A stretch of DNA of 64,000 nucleotides from Tolypothrix tenuis PCC 7101 (GTDB lineage Bacteria > Cyanobacteriota > Cyanobacteriia > Cyanobacteriales > Nostocaceae): contig NZ_AP018248.1 in the NCBI RefSeq assembly GCF_002368295.1, positions 8,367,052-8,431,051 of the forward strand, written 5' to 3'. The translations under genes were made by a program, and so were the position numbers. Below are positions 54,484-63,800 of the stretch, one piece after another; position 1 is the first letter of the stretch; every line of letters begins with the position of its first letter. The notes below the pieces were generated by a model. It saw only the letters and a program-made list of their open reading frames with translations. It did not search any database and had not been told where the DNA came from.

Positions 54484-54649
54484 GGATTTTGTTTACTTAT
54501 CCATCCTATTTTCTCATTTATTGATTTTATCAGGCAAATTTCTGTAAATTTGCTGATTCCAAAGAGGAGGAATTTACGTAAATACTGGCTGAAATGCGAT
54601 CGCAACTTACAGAATAGTACAAGAACAGGCGATCGCTCTCACTTTAGTT

Positions 54650-55228
54650 ATGCAACGCAAGCATTTTAAACGCTACCTACTGATATTCTGGGCGACAGTT
54701 TTAGCTGTCTGGGTAACTATCATTCCTGCTAGGATAGCGATCGCTTCTTACCAAGCTCCCATACCACAGGCAATTTTTGTCCTGGGAGGTAATCCAGAAC
54801 GCATGGAATTTGCAGCTAAATTTTGGCAGGTTCACCAGAATTTAGATATTTGGGTTTCTGATTTTGAATCTGGTCTAGATTTTAACCGCAGCATTTTTGC
54901 ACAATTTGGGATTCCTGATGAACGCTTGCGGTTGGATGGTCGCGCCACAGATACAGTAACTAATTTCACGACACTAGCAGCAGATTTTGCTCGCCAGAAG
55001 TTACAGCATCTTTATCTGATTACATCGGATTATCACATGAGGCGAGCCAGAGCGATCGCAACTATTGTTTTAGGTAGCCAGGGAATTACAGTCACCCCAA
55101 TCGCAGTACCTTCAAAATTATACCGAGCAGAATCACTGCAGCGAGTCTTGCGAGATTGTGGGCGATCGCTCTTGTGGATTTTTACTGGCAAAAGTGGGTC
55201 AAGTTTAAATCCTCACCTTGATAGGTAA
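54650..55228 (+). CDS. YdcF/DUF218-family membrane protein
   Basis: 192 residues. One N-terminal transmembrane segment (LLIFWATVLAVWVTIIPARI), then the DUF218 core: QAIFVLGGNPERMEFAAKFW, RATDTVTNFTTLAADFARQK and LITSDYHMRRARAIA. The family includes ElyC and SanA, tied to envelope or vancomycin resistance phenotypes in Escherichia coli; the biochemical activity is not settled. No obvious operon partner; HIP1 sites lie just upstream. Confidence 0.85.
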   Translation: MQRKHFKRYLLIFWATVLAVWVTIIPARIAIASYQAPIPQAIFVLGGNPERMEFAAKFWQVHQNLDIWVSDFESGLDFNRSIFAQFGIPDERLRLDGRATDTVTNFTTLAADFARQKLQHLYLITSDYHMRRARAIATIVLGSQGITVTPIAVPSKLYRAESLQRVLRDCGRSLLWIFTGKSGSSLNPHLDR

Positions 55229-55230
55229 AG

Positions 55231-55326
55231 TTTGGTAATTGGTAATGGGTAATTGGTAATTGGTAATGGGAATTTATTTCCTTGTCCCCAGTCCCTAATC
55301 CCCAGTCCCCAATCCCCAATCCCCAA
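55231..55326. repeat. heptanucleotide tandem repeats between ydcF-like and desaturase genes
   Basis: GGTAATT heptamers (about 55234-55270) followed by CCCCAGT and CCCCAAT heptamers (about 55285-55326). They fill the whole convergent gap; no terminator hairpin is visible apart from what the repeats can form. Confidence 0.88.
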
Positions 55327-55328
55327 CC

Positions 55329-56180
55329 TCACGATTTCACAGCCTGAACAGGTGGCATATTCAAATCTTTAGCTAAACCTACTGTTTTTAAGCACCAAAT
55401 CGCCCACCAAGTAATGTCAATCTCCCACCAGCGCCAGCCACACTTAACGACATGGGGATATGCATGGTGATTGTTGTGCCATCCCTCGCCATAGGTGAGA
55501 ATAGCAGCCCACCAAAGATTACGGGAGTTATCGTTAATTTCAAAGGTGCGGTATCCCCACATATGGGTGACTGAGTTAATCAGCCAGGTTGTATGCCAGA
55601 GAACAACGGCTCTAACGAATACGCCATACACGACAAAAGACCAACCACCCAGTGCATACAGCAACAATGCTACTGGTAGTTGTAGTATTAAAAAGTTGCG
55701 ATTTAGCCAGCGATAAAAGGGATCTCGTACTAAATCGGGTGCAAATCGCTGGTAGTAGTCATAATTGAAGAACTCTGCACGGGGATAAAAAATCCACATC
55801 ATGTGACTCCACCAGAAACCTTTGCGGGCGGAGTATGGGTCTTTTTCCTCGTCTTCAGTATGAGCATGGTGCAAACGGTGTCCAGCCGCCCAAAAGATAG
55901 GGCCGCCTTGTAATGATAGGGCACCCAAAATTGCGATCGCATACTCTAAAAATCTCGGCACTTTAAAGCTACGATGGCTTAAAAGTCGGTGATAGCCTAA
56001 GCAAACTCCAATACTACCAAATAGCCAGTGTAGGAAAAGAGCAACGCCTACAGCAGACCAAGAAAAAAACCAGGGAGCCAAAAAAGCCAATGCATGAATA
56101 ACTCCAAAAAATAACACACTCAGCCAATCAAGACGCAAAGGTTGGTCTTTTTCAGGCAAATTTTGTAAATTTAATCTCAC
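55329..56180 (-). CDS. desC: acyl-lipid delta-9 fatty acid desaturase (DesC type)
   Basis: 283 residues from GTG 56180 (RLNLQNLPEKDQPLRLDWLS), selected because GAGGAA lies 7 bases upstream; the frame is open further back to 56279 but only through repeat DNA. Di-iron membrane enzyme that introduces the first double bond into fatty acids of glycerolipids. Three His boxes are present: HRLLSH, HRLHHAH and HNNHHAYPH, between hydrophobic segments (LFFGVIHALAFLAPWFFSWS and others). Desaturation responds to temperature in cyanobacteria; no regulatory site was identified here. Confidence 0.9.
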   Translation of the reverse strand: MRLNLQNLPEKDQPLRLDWLSVLFFGVIHALAFLAPWFFSWSAVGVALFLHWLFGSIGVCLGYHRLLSHRSFKVPRFLEYAIAILGALSLQGGPIFWAAGHRLHHAHTEDEEKDPYSARKGFWWSHMMWIFYPRAEFFNYDYYQRFAPDLVRDPFYRWLNRNFLILQLPVALLLYALGGWSFVVYGVFVRAVVLWHTTWLINSVTHMWGYRTFEINDNSRNLWWAAILTYGEGWHNNHHAYPHVVKCGWRWWEIDITWWAIWCLKTVGLAKDLNMPPVQAVKS

Positions 56181-56207
56181 GAATACTTTCCTCAAGCACA
56201 AAATATA

Positions 56208-56335
56208 GGGGACTGGGGATTGGGGGATGGGGGAGATGAGGGTGATGAGGGGGATGAGGGAGAAATTCCCATTACTCATTACTCATTACTCATTACTCAT
56301 TACCAATTACCAATTACCAATTACCAATTACCAAA
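56208..56335. repeat. compound tandem repeats upstream of the desaturase
   Basis: In order: GGGGACT/GGGGATT heptamers, GATGAGGGGGAT-type repeats, ATTACTC heptamers (about 56270-56298) and CCAATTA heptamers (about 56300-56332). They fill the gap between two leftward genes and reach to within a few bases of the heme oxygenase stop. Confidence 0.9.
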
Positions 56336-56338
56336 TTT

Positions 56339-57100
56339 CTAAATACTGTAATCCAGCACTACCTCTGGTACTGCATTACTACGATGAGTATGTTCTGTGC
56401 TACCAACTTTATATTGGCGAGTAATTAAATCGAAAATATGCTCACCAACTACTGCTTTCACATCTGCTTCTAACTCATGAACGAGATTTGCATTTAAAGT
56501 AAAAGCATGGTTGGCTTCGTCTACAATTTTGAGAATCATTGACTCATCTACAGGCAAGGAATTTAACGCTTGACGGTATTGTTCTTTAAATATCCGCTTA
56601 TTTTCAGGGGTAGGAATTTGGTCAAATTCATAAATGGCAGTACCCTGAACCGTAGGTAAATCCATTGCTGAACGAGCAATTTTTCTTAATGCTTGTCCAC
56701 CTGATAAATCTCCTAAATAGCGGGTATAGGCATGAGCAATCAACAACTCTGGTTGCGTATTTGCTACTTCATGAATGCAATCAACATATTCTTGAGCTGC
56801 CTTAGAAGGAGCTATCAACTTCCACCAGTTTTCACCGTAATAGAAAGCTAAATCTTTCTCTAAATTTGCTTGACGATTCAGTTCTGCAAAGTACATTAAA
56901 CCGACAACTGAATGATACTGATGGCGTTTTAATTCTGCTTCTAAAGCGCTGTAAATGAAGTAGAGATTCGCTAGGAATTTACGAAAAAAGCTCTTTTCGA
57001 CAATTCCTTGGAGAAAGCATTTCATAAACGCGGTATTTTCTGCACTTGTGTGAGAATGTTTAGTACCTTCTCGCAAGCGCATATCTAAATGGCTGCTCAT
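56339..57100 (-). CDS. ho1: heme oxygenase
   Basis: 253 residues. It opens heme to biliverdin IX-alpha, iron and CO with ferredoxin as the reductant, feeding phycobilin synthesis. Landmarks: MRLREGTKHSHTSAENTAFM with the proximal heme His, FLANLYFIYSALEAELKRHQ, and RYLGDLSGGQALRKIARSAM, the distal-helix glycines. Slightly longer than the usual 240 residues because of the C-terminal tail. Next to hemF, and near acsF, which also use O2. A heptamer array lies in its upstream region (57138-57193). Whether it is the oxic (ho1) or the low-oxygen isoform is not certain. Confidence 0.92.
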   Translation of the reverse strand: MSSHLDMRLREGTKHSHTSAENTAFMKCFLQGIVEKSFFRKFLANLYFIYSALEAELKRHQYHSVVGLMYFAELNRQANLEKDLAFYYGENWWKLIAPSKAAQEYVDCIHEVANTQPELLIAHAYTRYLGDLSGGQALRKIARSAMDLPTVQGTAIYEFDQIPTPENKRIFKEQYRQALNSLPVDESMILKIVDEANHAFTLNANLVHELEADVKAVVGEHIFDLITRQYKVGSTEHTHRSNAVPEVVLDYSI

Positions 57101-57432
57101 AATGAATGCCCATGAAGAGAAAATAAGGACTTATATAAATTCGTAATTCGTAATTCGTAATTCGTAATTCGTAATTCGTAATTCGCAATTCGTAATTTAA
57201 AAAGTCCGATTTGATTGAGGTTTTACAGTTTAAATTCGTTGATCCAGCGTATTTCAGGTAAATAAGGTACGCAGGTAGGGGCATGGCATTGCCATGCCCT
57301 TACAATTATCTATGCTCACCTACTTGCAATCTGTTGATATATTGCAGAGGATTGATATTACGCAACTGGCATTTTGCTTTTTTGGGGAAATATTTTTCTT
57401 TCTCCCCTGGCCTCTGCCTTTTCAGTTACACT
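57101..57432. other. gap upstream of heme oxygenase with repeats
   Basis: Eight AATTCGT heptamers (57138-57193, one with C) lie 38 bases before the heme oxygenase start. A palindromic element sits at 57275-57303. The rest is unremarkable. Confidence 0.7.
57275..57303. repeat. GTAGGGGCATGGCA palindrome
   Basis: GTAGGGGCATGGCA, one T, then TGCCATGCCCTTAC: a 14-bp dyad with one G-T type mismatch. With flanks ATTTCAGGTAAAT before and AATTATCT and CTCACC after, it matches the element at 60440-60690 and resembles the one at 20757-20840. Confidence 0.8.
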
Positions 57433-58500
57433 TTACCTAACAGTTTTACTCGCCCAATCTTGAGGTTGTAGAAAGATTTCGGTGAGTTGTGCTTCTGGTG
57501 AACCGGGTTCTGGCTGATAGCAATATTCCCAGCGTGTGAGTGGTGGTAGGGACATTAATATAGATTCGGCTCTACCATCGGTTTGTAGTCCGAAAACTGT
57601 TCCTCTGTCGTATACCAAGTTAAATTCTACGTAACGACCGCGACGGTATAGTTGGAATTGGCGTTGGCGATCGCTATATTCAGTGTTTTGGCGGCGGTTT
57701 ACAATTGGCAAATAAGCAGGTAAAAATGCTTTACCGCAGCTTTGCACAAAGGCAAATAAATCTTCCCAATTACGTGTAACTTTTCCTACTTGCTGACTGT
57801 ACAATGCGGCTGGAGTGTCCGTTTGGGAAGTCACATATAGGTTACTATTACCATCTTGATAGTCAAAGAATATACCGCCAATCCCTCTTTGTTCTTGGCG
57901 ATGGCGCAAGTGAAAGTATTCATCACACCAGAGTTTGAAGGCTGGATAATACTCTGGATGGTGTGGATCGCAAGCAGCTTTTAAGGTTTGATGGAAATGA
58001 ATCGCATCTTCGGCGAAGGGATAGTAAGGTGTTAAATCTGCGCCGCCACCAAACCACCAAATTGGGCCTGCTTCAAAGTAGCGATAGTTAAGGTGTACCG
58101 TTGGTACGTAAGGATTGCGAGGATGCAGCACCATCGAGGTTCCAGTGGCAAAAAACTGATGTCCGGCTGCTTCTGGGCGTTGAGTCAAAATTGAAGGAGG
58201 TAAGTTATCACCCCAAACTTCCGAAAAGTTGACACCACCTTGTTCAAACACTCGCCCTTCCCGAATCACACGGGTACGTCCTTCACCACCAGCTTTGCGT
58301 TCCCACCTGTCTTCACGAAATGTGGCTTCGCCATCGAGTTGTTCTAAGCCGCTGCAAATTTCATCCTGGATGTTTTGCATAAACTGCTTCACCCGTTCGC
58401 GTGAATCTGCGGGTGGTACGTTTGCTGCATTGACAGCAGGTGTTAGCACTACTGTGTGATTTTTGGTTTCCTGAGAACGATTGTCTGAATGACGACCCAT
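57433..58500 (-). CDS. hemF: oxygen-dependent coproporphyrinogen III oxidase
   Basis: 355 residues. It decarboxylates coproporphyrinogen III to protoporphyrinogen IX using O2, on the shared path to heme and chlorophyll. Landmarks: STGT-like [83 protein letters not shown] and [15 protein letters not shown], all standard for HemF. The first 25 residues ([15 protein letters not shown]) are variable. Divergent from acsF across a repeat-rich gap; same strand as heme oxygenase. Confidence 0.96.
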   Translation of the reverse strand: MGRHSDNRSQETKNHTVVLTPAVNAANVPPADSRERVKQFMQNIQDEICSGLEQLDGEATFREDRWERKAGGEGRTRVIREGRVFEQGGVNFSEVWGDNLPPSILTQRPEAAGHQFFATGTSMVLHPRNPYVPTVHLNYRYFEAGPIWWFGGGADLTPYYPFAEDAIHFHQTLKAACDPHHPEYYPAFKLWCDEYFHLRHRQEQRGIGGIFFDYQDGNSNLYVTSQTDTPAALYSQQVGKVTRNWEDLFAFVQSCGKAFLPAYLPIVNRRQNTEYSDRQRQFQLYRRGRYVEFNLVYDRGTVFGLQTDGRAESILMSLPPLTRWEYCYQPEPGSPEAQLTEIFLQPQDWASKTVR

Positions 58501-58845
58501 ACTGAATCTCTCTTCAACTCTTAGTAAGCCTGATTACTTTCTCAAATTACTTTATAGTTATTGAGTTATTTTATTACAGGTCAGTTGAAAAACTTAACAA
58601 ATGGGATGGGGCATTGGGCATGGGTAATGAGTAATGAGTAATGAGTAATGAGTAATGGGAATTTCTCCCTCATCCCTCTGCTCTCCTAGTCCCCAGTCCC
58701 TAGTCCCCAGTCCCCAGTCCCCAGTCCCCAGTCCCCAATCCCCAAATAAAGGATTGTAAATCTTTTACCCCCGGGGCTAGTCAAACAATTACACTTATCA
58801 TAACTTGATAGTTATGTGATTGTTAAGCTAACTACCGGAGAACTC
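58501..58845. other. divergent hemF-acsF gap with heptamer repeats
   Basis: GTAATGA heptamers (about 58620-58655) and CCCCAGT heptamers (about 58686-58740) occupy the middle of the gap from about 58602 to 58745. GGAG at 58837-58840 is the ribosome-binding site of acsF. Both promoters must lie on either side of the repeats. Confidence 0.7.
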
Positions 58846-59922
58846 ATGGTTAATACCTTATCCCAGTCTGCACCTAAAGAACCGAAGCAGGGAATTAAAG
58901 CACCAAGCAAAGAAACCGTATTGACTCCCCGGTTTTACACTACAGATTTTGAAAAAGCGGCTAGTCTGGATCTCTCTGCTCAGGACACGGAGTTGCAGGC
59001 GATGCTAGCAGAAATGCGGGCAGATTACAATCGTCACCATTTTGTACGGGATGAGGCGTTTGCACAGTCTTGGGAACATATTGAAGCGGAAGCACGCCAG
59101 TCTTTTATTGAGTATTTGGAACGTTCTTGTATTTCTGAGTTCTCTGGATTTTTGCTGTTTAAAGAACTTTCGCGCAAGCTGAAAAATCGCAATCCTCTGT
59201 TGTCGGAAATGTTTAATTTGATGGCGCGTGATGAAGCGCGTCATGCAGGATTTTTGAATAAAGCTATGGGCGATTTTAAATTGTCGCTGGATTTGGCTGA
59301 TATTACTAAAAGACGCACCTATACTTTTTTCCCGATTGAGTGGGTAATTTACACAGTTTATCTATCAGAAAAAATTGGCTATTGGCGTTACATCATTATT
59401 TATCGCCATTTGCAAAAACACCCAGAAAACCAGTTTTATCCAATTTTCCGCTACTTTGAAAGCTGGTGTCAGGATGAAAACCGTCATGGGGATATTTTCA
59501 AAGCTTTATTACGCTCTCAACCTCAATTGTGGAAAACTTGGAAATCTAGACTGTGGAGTCGCTTTTTCTTGTTATCGGTATTTGCTACCCACACTTTAAC
59601 AGTTCACGAACGAGCAGGATTTTATCATTCATTAGGGCTGGATGCGAGAGAATTTGACCGCCAAGTTGTTTGCGAAACTAATGAAACTGCTGGCCGTGCT
59701 TTTCCGGTGATGTTAAATACCGAACATCCCAAGTTTTTCTCGCGTTTGCATCGCTGCTCGGATTACAATTTAAAATTGGTGGAAATTGACCGCAGTTCTC
59801 AGCCGAAATTTGTGAAATTAATTCGGAAAATCCCCTTTGTGACGGCTATTGTTTGGAATTTATTGCTACTTTACTTGATTAAACCAATTGATACCGAAGC
59901 TTTGCGGGGACAAGTTTGTTAG
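58846..59922 (+). CDS. acsF: magnesium-protoporphyrin IX monomethyl ester oxidative cyclase
   Basis: 358 residues from ATG 58846 (MVNTLSQSAPKEPKQG), preceded by CCGGAGAAC; an upstream in-frame GTG at 58816 is less likely. Di-iron enzyme that forms the fifth ring of chlorophyll with O2 at the membrane. Iron-ligand motifs: ECISEF-region glutamate in SCISEFSGFLLFKEL, ARDEARHAGFLNKAM, and CQDENRHGDIFKALL, plus CETNETAGRAFPVML. Normal length. Divergent from hemF. Cyanobacteria often have an oxic and a micro-oxic copy; hemF rather than hemN beside it suggests the oxic one. Confidence 0.96.
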   Translation: MVNTLSQSAPKEPKQGIKAPSKETVLTPRFYTTDFEKAASLDLSAQDTELQAMLAEMRADYNRHHFVRDEAFAQSWEHIEAEARQSFIEYLERSCISEFSGFLLFKELSRKLKNRNPLLSEMFNLMARDEARHAGFLNKAMGDFKLSLDLADITKRRTYTFFPIEWVIYTVYLSEKIGYWRYIIIYRHLQKHPENQFYPIFRYFESWCQDENRHGDIFKALLRSQPQLWKTWKSRLWSRFFLLSVFATHTLTVHERAGFYHSLGLDAREFDRQVVCETNETAGRAFPVMLNTEHPKFFSRLHRCSDYNLKLVEIDRSSQPKFVKLIRKIPFVTAIVWNLLLLYLIKPIDTEALRGQVC

Positions 59923-60090
59923 ATATAGCGGTTATCGGTTGAGTGCAATACATTCGGGAGGGCATGGTAGTGCCAAGCCCCTACAAGGGACGATATAATC
60001 TTGTATTACATTTAAACCAGAAGCACTATATTTGAGGCGATCGCACTTTAGCATTTCGGGAAAACAAGTTTACTCGTGCAACCCTATACC

Positions 60091-60126
60091 ATGTAGAGAT
60101 TGTTCCACAGTCTCTACATTTTTTTT
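60091..60126 (+). terminator. intrinsic terminator downstream of acsF
   Basis: ATGTAGAGA (60091-60099) pairs perfectly with TCTCTACAT (60111-60119), followed by an uninterrupted T run to 60126. It lies about 170 bases after the acsF stop. Confidence 0.85.
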
Positions 60127-60173
60127 ACGTCTGAAGAAAACACTTAAACATTAACATTGAAGGTAATTGCAAG

Positions 60174-60397
60174 AACCCTGAAGTTGATTCTGGGTACGCG
60201 AAACACCGAAACGTCAACCCTGAAGTTGATTCCGGGAACCCTGAAGTTGATTCTGGGTGCGCGAAACACGGAAACGTCAACCCTGATGTTGATTCTGGGA
60301 ACCCTGCAGTTGATTCTGGGTGCGCGAAACACGGAAACGTTAACCCTGAAGTTGATTACGGGAACCCTGCAGTTGATTCCAGGAACCCTGAAATTGC
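60174..60397 (+). repeat. minisatellite with a nested 21/42-base period
   Basis: Eight copies of a core AACCCTGAAGTTGATTCTGG-type unit of 21 to 22 bases. After the first, third and fifth copies comes a second constant block, GCGCGAAACACGGAAACGTC, giving a composite 63-base period. Copies differ by a few substitutions. Because 63 is a multiple of three, both strands stay open, but no ribosome-binding site or codon bias supports a protein. Confidence 0.88.
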
Positions 60398-60479
60398 TAC
60401 ACAAAAAATGGATTAATTGTTATTGCGATCGCACTTTTACACCATATTTCAGGTAAATGACCTATGCGGGTAGGTACAA

Positions 60480-60603
60480 AAGCCCTCGCCCTCATCCCCT
60501 CACCCCTTCTCCCGCAGGAGAAGGGGAACTAAATCTCTTGCTCCCCTCTCCTGGTGGGAGAGGGGCTGGGGGTGAGGGCGAAACCTTGCAAATAAGCGGG
60601 TTT
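60480..60603. repeat. three-stem fold-back repeat inserted in another repeat
   Basis: Outer arms CGCCCTCA (60487-60494) and TGAGGGCG (60593-60600) enclose two perfect hairpins: CCCCTTCTCC-CGCA-GGAGAAGGGG, and CCCCTCTCC-TGGT-GGAGAGGGG read allowing one extra G. The element splits a copy of the GGGCA-palindrome family whose intact relative is at 57250-57350. Confidence 0.78.
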
Positions 60604-60831
60604 CACGTTAATTTGACACCAATGGGCACTGCCATGCCCTTAAAATTATCTGTACCTCACAACTTACAATCCGCTGTCAATTGCTGTTGTGGAAAAGCGA
60701 TCGCACTTTTGGAATTAGGCTGTAATTGCGATCGCACTTTGAAATAGGTGTAGTGAAGGTGCGATCGCTTTTTTCATGTAGCAGCTTTTTTCATTACGAA
60801 TTAGGAATTGCAAACTACGAATTACAAATTA

Positions 60832-63800
60832 TTATTGCTCATTCTGCAAGCCCTTCATATCATCATCTGTAATTTGATTCTTTGCATTCACTCCTTGTTC
60901 CAACCGAAATGGAGTTTGGCACGTTGGCAAATCTGCTAAAACCACCGGATGTTTAATTAGATAATCATTCAGCAATTGACAACCACTGCGTAATAAATCA
61001 TCGAAGTCTAAATTCCATAAAATTATCGTTTTGTCACTACTACCAGAAGCCAATTTTTGCCCATCCGGGCTGAAGACGACGCTAGTAATGTAACTGCTAT
61101 TCCTGGTGAGGGTTTTGATAACTTTGCTGGTGGTTATATCCCAGATTTTGATGGTTTTGTCACTACTACCAGAAGCTAACTTTTGCCCATCAGGGCTAAA
61201 GACTACGCTACTGACGTAACTGCTATGTCCAGCCAGGGTTTTGAGTAATTTACCTGTGGTTATATCCCAAATTTTGATGGTGCTATCAGCACTACCAGAA
61301 GCCAACTTTTGACCATCAGGGCTGAAGACTACGCTACTGACGTAACTGCTATGCCCAGTCAGGGTTTTGAGCAATTTGCCTGTGGTCAGATCCCAGATTT
61401 TGATGGTTTTGTCAGCACTACCAGAAGCCAACTTTTGCCCATCCGGGCTGAAAGCGACGCTATTGATTGGGCTGCTATGCCCAGTCAGGGTGTTGAGCAA
61501 TTTGCCTGTGGTCAGATCCCAGATTTTGATGGTTTTGTCAGCACTACCAGAAGCCAACTTTTGCCCATCCGGGCTGAAGGCGACGCTATTAACCGGACTG
61601 TTATGCCCAGTTAGGGTGTTGAGCAATTTACCTGTGGTCAGATCCCAGATTTTGATGTTGTAATCAGCACTACCAGAAGCCAACTTTTGCCCATCCGGGC
61701 TGAAAGCGACGCTATTGACTGGGCTGTTATGCCCAGTTAGGGTGTTGAGGAATTTACCTGTGGTCAGATCCCAAATTTTGATGTTGTAATCAGCACTACC
61801 AGAAGCCAACTTTTGCCCATCCGGGCTGAAGGCGACGCTATTGACCGAGCTGTTATGCCCAGTTAGGGTGTTGAGGAATTTACCTGTGGTCAGATCCCAG
61901 ATTTTGATGGTGTTATCAGCACTACCAGAAGCCAACTTTTGCCCCCCACGGCTGAAACTAATACTCTTGACCTCATTGCTATGCCCAGTTAGGGTTTTGA
62001 GCACCTGGCCTGTGGCGATATCCCAAATTTTGATGGTGTTATCAGCACTACCAGAAGCTAACTTTTGCCCATCAGGGCTGAAGACTACGCTAATGACTCC
62101 ACTGCTATGCCCATTCAGGGTTTTGAGCAATTTGCCTGTGGTCATATCCCAAATTTTGATGGTGTTGTCACTACTGCCAAAAGCCAACTTTTGACTATCA
62201 GGGCTGAATACTACGCTACTGACGTAATTGCTATGCCCAGCCAGGGTGTTGAGCAATTTGCCTGTGGTTATATCCCAAATTTTGATGGTGTTATCAGCAC
62301 TACCAGAAGCCAACTTTTGACCATCAAGGTTGAAGACTACGCTACTGACATAACTGCTATGTCCAGTTAGGGTTTTGAGCAATTTGCCTGTGGTCATATC
62401 CCAGATTTTGATGGTTTTGTCAGCACTACCAGAAGCCAACTTTTGCCCATCAGAGCTAACGGCGACGCTATTGATTGGGCTGCTATGCCCAGTTAGGGTG
62501 TTGAGCAATTTGCCTGTGGTCATATCCCAGATTTTGATGGTTTTGTCAGCACTACCAGAAGCCAACTTTTGCCCATCAGAGCTGAAAGCGACACTATTGA
62601 TTGGGCTGTTATGCCCAGTTAGGGTGTTGAGCAATTTACCTGTGGTCATATCCCAAATTTTGATGGTTTTGTCAGCACTACCAGAAGCCAACTTTTGCCC
62701 ATCACGGCTGAAGGCGACGCTATTGACCGGGCTATCTCCTTTTAAAGTATTAACTTCTATAGCTCGATTTTCTTTTGGCTCGTTGGGTTGCAAATAAACT
62801 GCTTGCTGTAATGTTGTCACAGTTCGCATTTGGGTAAAAGTGTCTTTTGTTTTACCATCTATAGATTTGAGTTTTCCTCCAGCTTTTAAAGCCTCAATTA
62901 AGGCATCTGGATATTGTCCAGAAACGGAAAATGCCTCAGAAGAATTTGTTAGGGCATTGATTTCACTTATAGCCGCTTTTCTGGCTGAATCCCATGCTAT
63001 AACTGCTAACCCAGCCAATACTAATCCGGCTGCAACTGAACCCATCAGGGCGCGTTTAAGAAAACTATTAAGTTTGGCTTCACTAATTTTTCTTTGCCTT
63101 CTTTCTGCTTTCAGTTCCGCCATCAACTGTCTCAATTTTTTTACTTGCTCTCTTTCCTTCTCAAGTTCCGCCATGACTTGCGTTAACTTTGGTTCCTGTT
63201 GTTGACGGATAAAGGTGGCTAAATAATCATGCACGAGTTGATAACGGTCTGCGGGGCTTTCTGGTAATAAAACAACTAAGCCAGATTTTACAAAAATCTC
63301 TAAGACCAAATCTAATTTATTGCTGTCTGTAGCAATATCTGACACTAATACTTGCAAATCTCGTTCTAGTTCAGCGCGAGTCTTTAGGGGGCGAGTTCCT
63401 TTGTCATCGGTAAGCAAATAAAGCAACAATTCTGCTGCTGGCTGATTTTCTGTACCGCAGTCATCAACTACCTCTCTTAAGTAACGCTTCACTAGTTCTT
63501 GTTTAGCGTTATTCCCAAGTTCTTCATACTTCGCCAGAGTGGTGATATTTTCAGTTTGTAGTTGTGCGCCTACTACCTGCAACTCAATAGGGCGAACTTC
63601 TCCCAGTTCTTCTGCTAAATCTTGAACTAGTTTGTCAATTAAAGCAGGTTCTAAATTAAAGGTAGTATGTTGAATTAAGCACTGAATAATTGCCTTAGCA
63701 TCTATCGGCGAAAAATTCCCCAACTCATAAAGCACATGATTGCTGAGAATATCATTGCCAATAATCTTCAGGCTCAGTAGGCGATTGCATTCCAGCAAAT

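Larger units (their letters stand above)
59923..60831. other. 900-base repeat-rich gene-free region
   Basis: Holds, in order, a palindromic GAGGGCATGG element (about 59957-59982), a terminator (60091-60126), a minisatellite (60174-60397), an interrupted palindromic element (about 60440-60690) and HIP1 sites. Overlapping frames on both strands across the minisatellite are products of its 63-base period and are not called as genes. Confidence 0.65.

Noticed and set aside
56181..56279. Upstream extension of the desaturase by 33 codons
   Set aside because: It translates GGGGATT repeat DNA; GTG 56180 has a good ribosome-binding site and gives the normal length.
60174..60397. Regularly spaced repeats that resemble a CRISPR array
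   Set aside because: The intervening blocks are themselves repeated and nearly identical, there are no unique spacers, and no cas gene is present. It is a minisatellite.
60144..60456. Overlapping 86- and 99-codon frames on both strands
   Set aside because: Both arise from the 63-base period of the minisatellite. There is no ribosome-binding site, and the amino-acid repeats match no known protein.
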